Source of the DNA: Glandiceps talaboti
Taxonomy: Eukaryota > Hemichordata > Enteropneusta > Spengelidae
Assembly (NCBI RefSeq): GCF_964340395.1
Contig: NC_135561.1
Coordinates: 7,811,232-7,873,231, forward strand
Direction: 5' to 3'
Length of the DNA stretch: 62,000 nucleotides
Numbering within the stretch: position 1 is the stretch's first letter; the number at the start of each line of letters is the position of its first letter. This document shows, piece after piece, positions 1 to 15,075 of the stretch. A model generated the notes under the pieces. The model made no database searches. It was not told where the DNA came from and saw only the letters and a program-made list of their open reading frames with translations. The translations under genes were made by a program, and so were the position numbers.

Positions 1-1146
1 GGTAAAATGCTTATCTAGACCTTTCGCTTTATTTTATGATGTTTTTCTTTATAGCCATTGTTCATTACATATATTTTTTTATATCGGGCTTTACAATAAG
101 TTCTCATGGCATGGCCCTATAACGTGTATATATGGTGATACATTTATACCTTTATGGTAACTCTCTTGGTCGAACCCAACCCATTGCCGAAAACTGCAGA
201 TACCTATAAACGACTGCATCAGAAATATTTGGAATAATTATGCAGATAAATTTGTCTTCAGCTGAATCCTAGGGTGTACACAACTTATTTATCGCGGAGT
301 ACATTTCCTTATATCGATCATACTCTAGTCTTAAAAATAGTACTATTAGATTTAATGTCTATTTTGGATTCTTCATTGTAAGCAGATACAGTATAACTAT
401 CTCCGGTTGAGTACAATTAACCTTTACACCTATTCTCGTTAAAAACACAGAGATGCTTCAACTCCATAACCGAATCAAAACTTTAAGTTAATTTGGCTAC
501 ACACAGCTCTTAATCAAAGGATTTAATTTAAGGTGGTATCAATGTCGCTGATCATCCAATACAAAACGTTTCTTTTATATACAACAGTTTTGTACGTTGT
601 CATCAAACAGAAAGTGGGTGAACATTTTGAATGTTTGTGCTATCTCGTTTCTTGATAACTTCCTCCACCGTTAGCAGTTATAAAAGAGAATTAATAAAAT
701 GAAAAGAATATAGAATTTTGATTTGATTAAACCACGATTCTCCTATCTTCGATAAATGTAATATTTCAGATAACATCTTTAAAAAAAAACTGGTCACTTG
801 ATATCTTTATTGGTTTTATATACACATGAACAAGATATAATAGACACATGTATACATGTCAATTTCTATCTTTGTTCTCCACCACGACATAACAAACGAC
901 ATTCAGTCTTCATATATACAGGTTATTTTCTATATAACATTAATCACCCTGGTACGACATGTGTCTCCAGTATAGACGTTCTTTATAATAAAATCGATAA
1001 TTTGATTTATGTACTTATTTTTATTAAGTTATATCACTGATTCACTGCAAACGTACAAGTCATACCTGGTATTAATTTACATGTGAATTTATAAGGCAAA
1101 TATTACACTATAAATTAGGTAGGAATATATATGAAGGTCCCTTAAT

Positions 1147-1536
<390 letters not shown>

Positions 1537-4500
1537 GTCAACAAATAGCACTCCAACTAGTTTGTGATATAGTAATGATTATTATTAAATAGTTACCTAA
1601 TGTCAATTTACTTCTGTTTGAATGACTGATTTCACAGTCCATAATAGTTAGTGTGATTCTGGGACAACCACGGTTCGATTCCTAAATGCACTGATTGGTT
1701 GATTTATTGATGTGACATTTAAAGTTAGTCAATTTATAGTTGTCGTCTTTCTAGTTTGTTTTTGGGTGTATAAGGGTCTCAACTCATAATGTATACGCTA
1801 TCGTGATGTCGTTTAAAAATAACTTAGACTAGCACAAGCGATAGTTGCATATCAATGAACGACATGGCAGTGTACTTCAAATCAAGCGGTATCGTTAATT
1901 ACCAAGTGACGATATTCCTAATGCATATCGCGTCCGAGACTTGGAATGAATATATCTCATATTGGTACAGACGACTCGGAGTGATAGCAGCATCCTGATG
2001 CCTAACGACATCTATTGATCTGGACACAGGTGACGTGTTATATCAGCCCTTGTTTTATGTATCAATGTACAACATTAACATTTCCATCACGACTTGTTTT
2101 TTCCCCTACATGAACTTTGACATCGTTTGTGTATTTTCTTCTGTATGAGCAATAATAACCATGGTACTGATACTACGTAATACCTGGTTGATATCATGTA
2201 GGATTTTGTTTTCTCAAAGGTGTAAATGTGCAGGGAAGTTTTATCAAAGCGATCGGAGATAGGAGATAAAAGGCAAAATAACGTTTTTGGAATGTTGGAC
2301 ACGTTTTTTTATAGAACGCCTATTATGTAAGTGCAAATTGAAAGACAGTCTTTTAAATTAAGCCTTCGTTTATATGTATATTGAAATGATCACACGTGCT
2401 CTGACCTTTACATATTGGTCTACTTTAGTATACGTGTAAAAGAAGTTCCACACGGCAGACTTTGAGATGAATGCTTGATTGCTTATTGCAAACTTCAAAT
2501 ATCATATCTGAAATCCTCATGTAACACTTATTCTAAAAGATAACTTGCCAGTATATACCTGCCGGGAACAGTTCCTAGAAATAAATCGAGTTGCCTCGAA
2601 TTAATTTATATGTAGTGCTTGTATGTGCCATTTTCTCATTTCACTACTTAGTCACGTGACCTTATGCTTATATTCACATGATATAATGCAATAATAATGA
2701 ATCGCAGTTACGCGACTGTTTTCGTAGTTCATCACGTATTTTGCAACGTTCTGCGGGCTATGCCTGCTAAAACCTCACGTCACACTATCGATACCGGCAT
2801 AGAAGTATGGTGTTATATGTTTCGAGATATGTCGAATTAAGAAAATGTCATCCTGATGTTCAACGTGCCTCAACTGAAAAAAACAACTCTATTATCGAGC
2901 AGTAAAACAGAAGTAAATCATAAAATACAAGAAACTCGTTACGACAACAAATCTCGTCAATTCATATTATACGACGTACTCTCAGCAGTGTGCTTTATAC
3001 ACTTCTAGGCAGTCAATGTAAATCCGCGGATCAATGAGATGTCAACAATCACACTCTTGAATTAATACTAATGGCATCTTTCTGCTTTATGTTATAAAGC
3101 CTAAGTGATGACCGAGGAAATCATTTATTGCCTGTGAAAATCCTAAGGGTCATTATCTCTGTCTTAGGGCAATTTTTTGAAAATCCAGGCATTGTCAGAT
3201 ATATCGATCATGTTGAGCAAAGCTATTTTAAAGTTAACAACAGACAAGAAAGTGACGCCTCTTAATATGTAAATAATATATAGCTATGAGTTCTCACAAT
3301 TGGTTGTGCGTTAGACTAGTCTTTAATTGAGTTTTTCCCTTTGTCACTTCTTCTCAGCTCAGAGCAGACCTGTATGCCACCAACGTGATGTCAATTTGAA
3401 ATGTAAAACTCTCTTTATGCTGAAGTCGTCGAGTCTTTCAGTAGTAGGCCTGATTTAAGGTATTCCCATTGCTCATATCCGGGCTTGTTATCACCTTAAT
3501 GCGTTGTCATGGTGACCTAAACCTCCAAGTAGATATACAAATGAATTCTATAGATGTTTACCATTTTACGATTACAATTCTATTCACGCCAAAAGAATTT
3601 ATTATAAGAAAGTAGAAAGATATAAACCCAAGCACCGAATTGATGGTAGTAAATGCTGATTTTTTAGTTCCCGGTAGGGATGAATAGGCATCGATTTCTC
3701 CGTTGCTACTGCGTTCCAGTGTATCTTTAGAAATGTGTTGCAGTATCATAAATATAGCTTTTAGTGTACACTAGATTACCCTTAAAGTAGGGTCTGTAAT
3801 TGAGGCCCATCTTTGATATTAAAGTTAGTGTGCATAATACATATAGTACATGGTGCACACTGAAAGGAATGGAATATAGAGGTGGTTGGATATGGACACA
3901 AATCTTGATCAACCGAGATTTTGATGTTTTTGGAATTTATTGGTAACTAAAAATATGTTACAATATCCATGCATTTTAAGTCGTATATGAATTTTGTGGA
4001 CGATCTAAGGTTCCCAGATGAGATTCAATGTGGTTTAGTACTTTCTATAACATGGGGATATTTCTTGAAAAATAACAAAAGTAACCACCAAAAGACAGAA
4101 GGTTAAATTGGGCCTCTTTTATGTCGTGGCCACATCAGAAGTCATGTGATAACGTTTATTTTAAGGGCGCATGGGATGACGGGGAATTATTTGACCGTTA
4201 TAGAATAGTAACTCAATGGCACTTCCAGCCAAGCATTTTATCTTACCGTGAAATAATTCACTGTGTGACTTGCAGTTGTCAGCATGAAGGCCAAGTTAAT
4301 GACGTTAGTAGCCATCATGTGTATAGCTCACCACTGTCGTGCCTTTTGAATATATCAATAATGCCCGCGGACAGGTAAATTCACGCTGTGTCAACATTCA
4401 GGTAGGCAGACATTCAGACTTATGTATGTACATAGAGTTAATTTTAAGACATGCAGCAGACGGTCTGAAAGGCAACTAAAGGGCAAAAGGGGTGAGAGAC

Positions 4501-4871
4501 ATTGCCAATCAAAGAAACTGGATTGCTTAGGTAATTTGTTCCTTTATTACACCTTCAGGCATTTCAGATTACTGTGCAGTTTTTTTCCTGATGATGTCTC
4601 CTTTGCCAAAAAGACTTTCCATCTAAGATTAAACATTGCACATAATGACATGCGATAACGTCATTCTATACTGTTGAAGATCCAAGAAGTAAATATACCT
4701 TACTACCTCATGCTTACGAATGTTCATTTGAGTTGTCTGTAAGCGATATTTTAACATGCTGGCGCAGTTTGTAAATATGTGGAGGCGCTTCTTATTATAT
4801 AAAAATTTTGTTTGAATGTTTACAATCACATTTAGGCAAGATTCAGAAGTGCCATGGCAATACTACAATAG

Positions 4872-4872
4872 C

Positions 4873-4904
<32 letters not shown>
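4872..4904. repeat. (CAA)11 microsatellite
   Basis: Perfect CAA trinucleotide run in non-coding sequence. Confidence 0.95.
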
Positions 4905-7900
4905 ATTATAACTCACCAATCAGCCGACCAACCAAACCAAACCAACCAACCAACTTGAGAGAAATACTGTTGAAGTCCTCATTGAAATTCATGCATGCCT
5001 GTACATATACCATATGAACATGTACATAGTTTGGGCTTGCATTTGATATAAAGCAACAGCTTTTAATAGACAGCCGTGTATGCATTTCCATAATGACATC
5101 GATAATATATAAACAAAAAATAAACAAAAATAATAGTAAAAATCTTAGATTGTGGAATTGATCCATGATAAACAATTCACAACCCTACACTCATTCCAAT
5201 TAACTTGACATTAGCGGGAAACGTAGCAAATCCACTGAATTATCCAGGGAATTTCGATATTTAAAAGAAGAGTGCGCACGCCATGTTTTAATCAATAACA
5301 GAGACATCTTCCTCGACCAATGTCTGGAAGCAAATGCAATCGAAGACACTAAAACGTGAATAAAATAGAAACCTTAGCAGGCCACTATTAGTAATCAAAT
5401 TGATTCCATTCCAAATGGCCCTTTCTCTCTGGGCAGGAGGGAGAGATGATCAAACGTATTAACTCATAATTAACGTATAATTTGCAGGGATAACTCATGA
5501 TAGTTCTCAGGAAATTACAACCCTCAATATTCAGAGTAAAACGTTATGGCTAGTACAAACGTAAATGTCCAAAGGATATGAAATTTAAGCATGACTATAA
5601 AACTAAGATTTCTAGCTGCGTATTTGATTGGTATGTTTGCATAAGTCTTCTCCCCAGAAGGCTATTAAGCTGTAAAATGTTATATGTAAGGAATAAAACC
5701 TTTCCAAAGTAACAGTATTGATCGTTGCATCCTGTACTTTATTATTTTATCCAAATCCAATACACACAAAATACAGCAACTATATGGTGCATGACGAAAA
5801 CTTTATAAAAAAATGCAAACGTGCCAAGATAACAATCGAGACGAGCGGCACTATTGATGTCAACAAAATGCGGATATCTACAAAACAACACCGCCGAAAC
5901 ACAAGCTTGTTGGTCACGTAAAGACACACATTAAAACACTATAAAGAAGAATGTACATGTACCTATATAAAGCCAGTAGATATTATCCAGTTTTCCGCAT
6001 TCGTGAAGTTTATTTTTTATTTATCATACAGCTGATCCATAATCTCATAAATTTCTAGGAATGATTCGATAAGGAATACTTATGATCGTCTGGATCTAAA
6101 AACTAACCATCTTATCACTTTCTTGTACGAGACACTGCTTGGCATATATATATTTGCCAAGCTACACTTATCCCGTGTGATATATTATAAAGCCTTAACA
6201 TTCCATACAGTCTTTCAAATGGTAGGTTGTAATATCTAGTTCCGAAAGTCATTTTAGTCTACGACTTCATGCTTGCTGCTTCCACTTTGCGAAATACGCT
6301 CAATGCAGTCCAATAATATGACTCTATTAAGGTCACTGGAGCAAAGAAATTACAGTCATATTAAAACGGGTACTTTTGTGAATTAGGGTCTCTGAGGTAA
6401 AGGAGTGATTGGATTTATATATATTTAGTACTCATGCAGTCATTTCCATCCGCAGTCATACGCAACTGTTACACAATGGTACTTTGTGGTAAATCAAGGT
6501 ACCGATAGACTTTGACTAAAAGGCTTGGAGAGTGAAGTGTCCTTACTAAGGTTTTCCCATAATGAATATTTAGACTTAAGGGTCTGCTGCTACATCAAAT
6601 AAAGTCACGTGTCTCTTGGCGACTTCTCGAATACATTGATTACATTACAACATCAGAAATCTTATCAATCTATTTCTATTGAATAATATACACCATAAAC
6701 AGCAAAATTGTGTATGCTATTATTGCAAACTCGTTTTCAGGTGACCACACAATCCGTTTTCATATTTAAAGTGAAAACATAAATGACAAAAAATAAGCCT
6801 TGAATTAATCACATGTAAAGTAACTTAACGGACACAAGTACTAGAGTAATGAATAATTAATCTATCGAGAAATTTAACATCCTGCAGCTAAAATATTAGC
6901 CAATAGTAGCATTCATGTTTGTCCAAAGACTGTATGAAATATACCCTAGTTGTGGTAATGCAATGAAGTCATGGCTACATGTGGATGTTAGAATATCCAT
7001 GAAAGAACCCAAACTAACTTACCAGATTAAAGAGAAAGGCATATACTTAACCTCTGCTAATGATACTAAAAGGCGATAGCATTTTGATGTAGCAATATAC
7101 ATACGTATTCCTTCGTCTGTATTTGATTACAAGTGGTTTTCAGTAGTTGACAGTCTTAATTGCATTCGTTACGATTAATGATTTTATCTTTTACCTCCCG
7201 GGAAATCACTACAAGCTGGTCTTAGAACTCTATATAGGTCACTATGGAATTGCACGTGACGTTTCGTAATGTTGTGTTTATTTCAATGCAACATCAGAGG
7301 TATAAAGTTGGTCGTATTTTACTAACATGCTTCATCCATTTATTGTAGATCGAAACCACTTGAATTGTACATGTTTCCTTGTGATATTTATGCTTACATA
7401 AGATGTAGAAAATGGATATGTTAGGTCTTATTCCATGGGTAACATTACACACCATATTCGATATACCACGTCTCCATAAAAAAGTCTACTTTGTAACGCG
7501 TTAGAGATTTACATTTGACAAAAAAATGTCTTGGGATGTCTCACAGGTCATTCAATATGTGTATGATGTAACCCTCATGACTAGAATGAATCAGACATTA
7601 ATGCCGTCCACGTGGAAAATGCTTATGTGTACACACTACTATGGTAAAAGTTATATATTGTAAGTTTAGCTATATAAAAAAGAACGCAAATCACCATATT
7701 CGTTATGTTTCAAGAACTCTTTCGAGTGCACTTTCAACCAATACTTATCGTCCTGCCATACAACACAGGCAAACAATTCACATATGGAAAGCATCGATAT
7801 CTCTTTTACTAGTAGGGAACTATGTGGACATGACTATACGTTATAATGTATCAAGACAACGTCTGACGATGAAGTGCACTCTACCCATGTGTACTTATTA

Positions 7901-10019
7901 AGGAATGGGTTTGAAAACTACAATAGAACTTCCGTATTATATTAGCATCTATTAGGGAAACTTTGGTAATTTAACAACACAGGCGGAAAAGCAGACAAAC
8001 CTCAGCATGAACGAAGAAAGGGTTTTCAAAGAAAATATTACATCGGTTACGTTGGACATTTAAGCCTTGGTTGTACTGAATTACTACACTAAGAAAGCAA
8101 CCTTTCAAACGTAGTACATTGACTTTTTTCACCAATTGAAAACCTTACAATTTAGTTGTGTGCTTCCGTTTCCGTTACTTTACTTTTCTCAGACTGGTGT
8201 GTTGATTCAAAACATGACAAGAGTCAACAATGAAGATTTCAATAAATTCAAATTAATGAAAATAGTCACTTGTCCGTGAGCTGAACGCAAGATATTACCT
8301 GAAAGCTTCCTTTTTCTGCCTTGGTTTGCCTTCCTTTAGCGATTCTATTATCTACTTGAAAATATATTACTTATTGGACCTGTCAATCAAAACGCTCTCC
8401 AAACAACTGTACTCTTTTAGATAGAGGCGACATGTCTATACGCAAATATTGCATTAAGAAGCAGATTGTAAAAATGTTGACGTTTTCCCTAAGGGCTGTC
8501 TTCAAACATTGCTACTTTAAAACGAGTTATTGCTGAAGACACGTTTCTCAGGTTACTGTCTCCGACATAGATAGCACACACCTTTTTGGTAGTTTCTGTC
8601 TACCCTTTGATAATCACTATTGAATGGTTTGATAGTCTTAAACGATTATATTAAGAGACAATGAGCGGGTTACAAAAAATATCAAGAGGCTCAACAATGT
8701 AGTCTTCTGCCTCCCTTGGTTCCTTATGATCAGATTTTAATGTTCTTTAATGACGTCATAACAATAGTGACTACTTGAAGGGAAAATCCACCATCATCAT
8801 CTAGAGACCACAAATTTACGTTTGTCCTGCCCATTAAAATTTTTCAAGTGGAACAGTACACCCTTGACAGTAAAAAGCCGCCGTGTTTATACTTAAGCTT
8901 ACATTCCTTGATAGTACTCATCTTTATCTAGGCTCTTTTATATTGTGAAACAGTGGACCTTCCTTCCTATGTTGATTAGTTTCGATTATACTATGAGTCC
9001 CAATGCAACCAAGTGTTATCTTTACATCACATTTCCTGAAAACTGTATCATAATAAAACCAGTGGGAGATTTGTTTATCTTTAGCTATGTCGTTTTGATT
9101 TATTGGGAATTAACCATTGCATGGTGCTGAATCTACCTTTATACTTGTTAATCATATGTGTAATTTATTGGGACGTTCCTGTCACATGCGAAAATTCGCA
9201 AAAAATTGTGCAAAGACATAACATTACTTTCATTTGTATCAACAAGAGCTACTATGACTTGGGATGAATCCCCAGTTATCGGTAAGAGTGATTTAAACCC
9301 CTTTACGAAGCCTTATATAAAATAATATGATAAAACAAACACCACGAGTCTTCATCGTAAAAAACAAACACCATTTTGACCGATATTAGTGTTATGTATA
9401 TATGTCATATTTGACAATTAGATGACGAACGACAACGTGATATGTACTAAAACGGGGAATCTAATAGCTAATAAAGGTTACAAGCTAATCCATTGAATTA
9501 TTTACGCACAAAGCTGAAACGAAGCTCCTTCGAACAATTAAGATTTTGGCGCTATACAAATTTTTACTTTATATATTCTTTATATATATTTTTCAAGAGT
9601 TACTCAGAGCGCATTCAGTTACTCATAAGTTACACAATTACTCATAGATTAGTCAGAAGGTACTATATTACTCAGCCAGTATGCAATTGAATGAAAGAAA
9701 GTCCCGTCTTTAACATACAAACACCCCAGAAGACAAGGTAGAATTCTCATATAAAATATGAATTGTATGGGATGTAAAAATAAAACTATAAAACTAAAAA
9801 CAATTGTTCAAAAGAAATTCAGATGTAAAGGAAGATGATAGTGTAGTATCGGAATAGTCGATATACTCCAAATATAGAGTAGTGACAAGGATAACAAAGT
9901 GAATCTGAATGTTATTCCCAAACAAACGTGTATTTTTGTAACACTATGATTAAATGGTATATGGCTTAATGATTTTTTTATAACTTGTTTTTCTCGCTGT
10001 CACTTTTGTCCCTCTCCAG

Positions 10020-11962
10020 CATCGACCTGATCGATGTACTCATCCAGCAGCTTATGGCGACACGGTGTTCTTTGAATACAATGTAAGTTACTAGTATCAA
10101 ATGAATATATATAAATAAGTGTCTATGCATGTACTTTTGCGAGATGGTCAATGTGTTCTTTCTATTACTCTGTTTACAGTAGGTATTGATTCTCCAGTAG
10201 TACCTTCAAAATTGCACACACTGCTAACACACACTGTACGTTTGTACTCATGATTGTTTCAAATATATAATAGATAAGTTAAACACGAAGAATAGTAAAC
10301 TACGGTCTAAACTAGAGCACACAGTATAAATTGAACACTTTGCATGCGATTAGATATTATTAAAGTTGATTGGTTTTACGAAATGCCCAAGTTATATTTG
10401 TATATTAACTGTGTATTATTTCACCAACGTTTCAGGGTACTCTGATTGATGGAACAATATTTGACTCATCCTATATCTGGGGAGAACCATTTCAATATGT
10501 AATAGGAGATGACGACGACAGTCTTATCGACGGTTGGGTGAAAGGTGTAGAGAAAATGTGCATCCAGTAAGTAGTATTATCTATATCATGACTCATATTT
10601 GAAGATACATTATTGAGAATTAATCCTATTTACATTGCTCATGTACATTTACACATGATTTTAATACTTTTGAGAGATTAATTATTAGTTATAGCATCCG
10701 TCGGGTTGTGTGATTACTCTTAAATTACCTCTACATACCCGGTTAAAGGAATTTGCTTTTGAATGTTATTCTGGAATATATATATATATATGTATTTATA
10801 TACAAATGTTTACAAATTTTCTGCTTATTTCAAATCCTTTTTTGAATATAAGTAATTGATATGCACAAACGCAACTATGGAGATGTCTTATAAATTTATC
10901 AAATACCCTGTCACAGTTAGTCCTTTCGAGTGATTGAAACTCAATAATGGAATTTGACGTAATAGGTCGTTATGTGTACAAGTGGGCATTTGATGATCGA
11001 AATTCTTTTCATTTGTTTAATCTGTTAATTGTTGCTCTTAAAACGCCATGAATTGCTTCAGATTGAGGTGTTAAAACAATTTGTTTTGTTAGACATAATT
11101 GATGTCTGATAGCGATTTGACGTTATTATATCAAACCAAGTGATTGAAAGGTGAATATGGTAGTGCAATAGCAAACACTCAAAACTTAAATAATTATTGT
11201 CACTTTGTGTGCCTTGCTTGTGGTTGGTATCAGCTTAGATCTTTGCTTTCAATATTTTATAAGTCAAGCGTCTGTCAGAAAATCGGCACAAATTCTAAAA
11301 GCGTGTTTTTAATCTACCAGCTGTGTCAAATGACGTCAGTGGCATCACCACGTGATCTAAATGATCAACAGGCGAGTGGAGTCTGCGACGTAAAAATAGT
11401 CGGTTGGCAGAATCACAAAGCGTTGTTTCATAATGGCTTTGATGTATCTAACATTTGCTACTTGAAGTAGGAAATGTGAATATAAGTATGAATTCAAAAC
11501 CATTAGCAAATGTATAAGAATGTGTTGAGACAAGACACAGCTGAAATCACTGGTGATGGATCTAGACTATGTTTCCATGGTGTAATATAGAAAATCTACT
11601 CACGCGCTTCGTACATAGATTTTCTCTATTTTCTCATTTGCAGGGAGAAGAGGAAAATAACGGTCCCTCCCAACCTTGGTTACCATGGCAACGACCTACC
11701 AGCATCGATTCCCAAGAATTCGACTCTAATATTTGATGTCAAACTTGTTGGCCTCGTGAAAACTGTGGACAAAGATAGCGAATATGTTCGCCCTCAACAA
11801 CAACAAAAACAACAACAACCACCCTCAGTGAACTACGAAGCACTGCAGTTCTTGGCTATTCCATGCTCGGTTATTATTTTTGTTGTCGTCGCTGTTTGTC
11901 TTTATTTTTATGAATACAGGGACAAGAAGGTAAAATGGTACCGTTTTGGAGAATCGGTATGA
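10020..11962 (+). CDS. FKBP11: FKBP-type peptidyl-prolyl isomerase with C-terminal membrane anchor (FKBP11-like), 3'-terminal three coding exons
   Basis: Three exons join in frame: 10020-10082, 10436-10566 and 11644-11962, all with consensus GT-AG borders (GTAAGT donors, pyrimidine-rich acceptors). They encode the last 170 residues. Residues 6-102 form an FKBP domain. Landmarks matching FKBP12 active-site positions are Y20, F30-D31, F40, L51-I52, W55, Y78 and F95, so proline cis-trans isomerase activity is plausible. Residues 116-123 are a short Q/K stretch from CAA repeats. Residues 134-154 are one hydrophobic membrane span, followed by a 16-residue basic tail. Human FKBP11, an ER-membrane foldase of about 201 residues, has the same domain-then-anchor layout; FKBP7/14 instead carry EF-hands, absent here. 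N90-S-T is a possible glycosylation site. An acidic D46-D49 insertion precedes the L-I-D-G-W segment. The signal-peptide exon was not found upstream, so the 5' end is missing or outside the window. The family call is firm; the FKBP11 assignment is inferred. Confidence 0.88.
10083..10435 (+). other. Intron of the FKBP gene
   Basis: Starts GTAAGT after codon AAT and ends TTTCAG before GGT, a phase 0 intron. No repeat or second gene is visible in it. Confidence 0.85.
10567..11643 (+). other. Intron of the FKBP gene, phase 2
   Basis: Starts GTAAGT and ends TTTGCAG, splitting a glutamine codon (CA/G). It contains an open frame at 11144-11470 whose translation has no recognisable domain and no splice logic. 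I treat it as intronic noise. Confidence 0.85.
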
Positions 11963-12043
11963 AAAAGAAAGAAACTAGAATACCTGAACTTTGTGCTGTG
12001 AAAAACCCCACAACTTAATATCGCTGTACAGCACAGACCATCG

Positions 12044-12049
12044 AATAAA
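12044..12049 (+). terminator. Poly(A) signal AATAAA for the FKBP gene
   Basis: AATAAA lies 82 bases after the stop codon, giving a compact 3' UTR. A second AATAAA at 12158-12163 could give a slightly longer transcript. Confidence 0.6.
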
Positions 12050-12163
12050 AAAGAACTCTGGAATATTCAAAATTATTTGTGCAGTTTTTTGATTATTCTG
12101 TCTTTTTATATGTTAGCCATAGAGAAATATTGAAGAATATGAACGTGTCAACCTACGAATAAA

Positions 12164-13372
12164 TTACTAATATGGCTATTTCAATGTTAAACGTCTGGTA
12201 CGGTAATGTATGATACACACGGAGGAAAATGAAAACAGACATAACCTGTTACGACAAACTATTTTAAAATGTGCTGAAAAAAATTTATTCGAATTCAGCT
12301 GCTTTTGACCTTTGAACGTCAATTTGCATATTATGCGATTGTACTAATTTGGACATACTTGTTGGTTTAGTTTACATATATTTTATGTATGAAAATAGAA
12401 AACTGTGCAAAGTATAGATTATTATAAACTATTATAGTAAAATTTGGATATTTTAAACGTAAATAAGATTTCACAGAAAAATTATGCTTTTTCAGCGTTT
12501 CTAACACGGATAATTTGACAAGATTTACTAGAAACTAGTTCTAAGGAAAAGGTCCTATCAGATTTTTCATTATAATAAACAGTAAACTTAAATGGTTAAG
12601 ATACTTAATAATGTAAGAGTGCATCTTATATTATTATTATTATTTGAAGACGTTTTCGTTTTAAAAAAAATGTTATTCCAAGGTAGTAACAACACACCTG
12701 ATCTATTTCCGCAAGTCATTAAACAAACATGTCTTAGTCCCTATGGCATAAAGAAACAACAAAACGATCTTGACAAAAAAATGAACACTACAGGATATAC
12801 ATTATTAACCAGTTCTGCTGACAGGGGTTACAGCAATTATTCAAATATATCCTGTTGTCACCTAACACTTATCAAGTGAAGGGTGTGAGAGAGAGAATGT
12901 TAGGTGCATTATGAGGCTCACTGAATCCCTATTCATGACCATTACTGTAGCTGGTGACACACATACATGCAATATTACTGTTGCCTGTTGATTGGTGCGA
13001 GTTGTGCAGCATTTGACAAGCAAATAACGATTTTTTGTGAATTGTACAATATTTTACAGGCAAGTGATGCTTTTTAAAAGGGGCTTGAAATGCATATAAT
13101 TACCCAGTTCAATAAATCAATATGGTTGCGTTTTGTATTATTGACTTTTTACTTTTGATGATTATATATTTTATAATCATATTATTATATGACAACGCTA
13201 TATTGATATACAACGAGGCACACATATGCATACATACATATATACTTCAAAACAGTCACACACTGGGTTATATGCAACTCACACAGAACAGGGTTGCGAT
13301 GTGTTTGTATTATATGCAAATGAAAGGGAAAATGTCTGCGTATGTGTGTGTATGTGTGTATGTGTGTGTGTG

Positions 13373-13403
<31 letters not shown>

Positions 13404-14107
13404 CTATGTATGTATGTATGTGTGTATGTATGTATGTATGTATGTATGTATGTATGTATGTATGTATGTATACTTACGTACATACATATATTTGTAGGAT
13501 AATGTGTGTGAATATCCCCAACCCTGTATTCCATTGGGACATAATGTGCCAGGTTGCATTGTTGCCAATCTTTGCCGAGCGACAAAGCATACCATTTACA
13601 AGTTAATTGTCCTATATTGATAAGACTAAGCCCTCATCACTGTAGGTATCCGAGACTCATCCTTGGGTATGTTTACTCTTTACATTCCGTAAGCATCATT
13701 TTCTCTAACGACGAGCACACGAAACTATTTAAATGCACTTAATGACGTAGGATGCAGGTGCGTACTCGTTAAGGTATGGTTAGAGGCCATTGATTTTGCC
13801 ATCACTTATCAAGGACGGATTCTCCAGTCATTAAATTCTGATTAACTAGTTTTTGATTGAGGAGACTATCGGTGTAATGATTCAATGTCGATAAAATCTA
13901 GAACGTGTCCATCATGTTAAAGCAATGTCTCCGCTGAATTGTTCACTAACTTTTGTCAGTTTGATGTGCGATTGGTGAGAATAAATTGTAATATGCTATT
14001 GTCGCAACGTTGTATAACAGACAATGCATAGGTGTTTATCTAGATCTGTGTATTTTACTGTTCCGGACTATTACATGACGTGCATTACCGCACCTTAGAG
14101 CATACCC
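12164..14107. other. No gene recognised; one TATG-type microsatellite
   Basis: AT-rich spacer after the FKBP gene. The open frame at 12592-12879 lacks any domain signature, and frames at 13122-13606 are mainly translations of the microsatellite. Confidence 0.5.
13340..13471. repeat. TG/TATG compound microsatellite
   Basis: TGTG and TATG units interchange at first and settle into a long TATG array. Apart from a single AACT interruption the tract is strictly alternating purine-pyrimidine. Confidence 0.95.
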
Positions 14108-15075
14108 AGGTGTTTCACTCATGGAACCTGATATTTGTTATAGACATTATCATAACTAAATAATTATACAGGCGTCATCCACTGTGAAGTATTAGGGGAG
14201 GAGTAATCATTGTTCTGATTACTCATGGCATCACACACAAACCACATCATCGATAAGCTATTACTTCACATGGTCACGTTACGCTGCCACCACACATTAA
14301 TACCATAATATAGACCTCAAAAAAGAAGCGACAGGGGAGCCAATAAGTAATAAACAACTGGAGCCACTAAAAATACATGTGTATTCGTTTCAGTCGAAGC
14401 CTGTTTCTATTGTACTGTGCAAGAATAGCTATGCTTAGGCCAAAAAAGAATATTGTTTCTGTCAGGGCAGATTGTCTAAAGGGTATTTAAGTGATGCGCC
14501 CGCTGATGACCAGAACCAATACTTCTTTTAGCCTTATCACTTTGCAATGTGATTACATAATGTATCCTACTCTGGGTATGGTGATCTAAAATGGCATGTT
14601 TTCAGATGTATCATGTCAGATATGAATAATATACGGTAAGCATCATCGGTAACATATACACAAGTTCGTATGATAAATTACAAATGTGGCATTATGGGTA
14701 TACCTTCCATAATAATGTTACAGTAGTATATGATTAAATCTTGGTATTGGTACGGCAGAAATGGATTGGTGTTGAGATATACTGTTGGGACATGATACTT
14801 TTGACGTAAAGATACTGTCACTTCAACTTGAGACTAAAAATAGCAGAGGCAACACACACACACACACACACTCACTCACTCACTCACTCACTCACTCACT
14901 CAGGCACACACAGACACACACCCACACATACACACCCGCCCACACACATAACAGGATCACATCTAAATGTGCCAAATATCGCTATTCTTTTGAAGTGCTG
15001 TAGAAACAAGTTTCTGCTGTAACTATTGTACATAGACTAAATGGTTTTAATGGTTTCAACTGTTTACCTTCGTAC
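14108..15075 (+). repeat. Diverged copy of an interspersed repeat, related to 34670-35220
   Basis: Blocks shared in the same order and orientation with 34670-35220: GGTGTTTCACTCATG at 14109; an AATTATA...GTC...CAC...GTG segment near 14160; GAAGCCTGTTTCTA followed by AAGAATAG at 14396; a CA/CACT microsatellite; and TTTCTGCTGTAACTATT at 15011. This copy is longer and lacks an intact right inverted repeat. It is probably an old non-autonomous mobile element, judged by eye only. Confidence 0.5.
14852..14949. repeat. CA - CACT - CACA compound microsatellite
   Basis: A (CA)n run changes into (CACT)n, then into imperfect CACA/GACA/CCCA units. It sits inside the interspersed repeat copy at 14108-15075, in the place where the sister copy carries a GT array. 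Confidence 0.95.

Noticed and set aside
11144-11470. 108-codon frame inside the FKBP intron
   Set aside because: No domain, and the flanking FKBP exons join perfectly without it.
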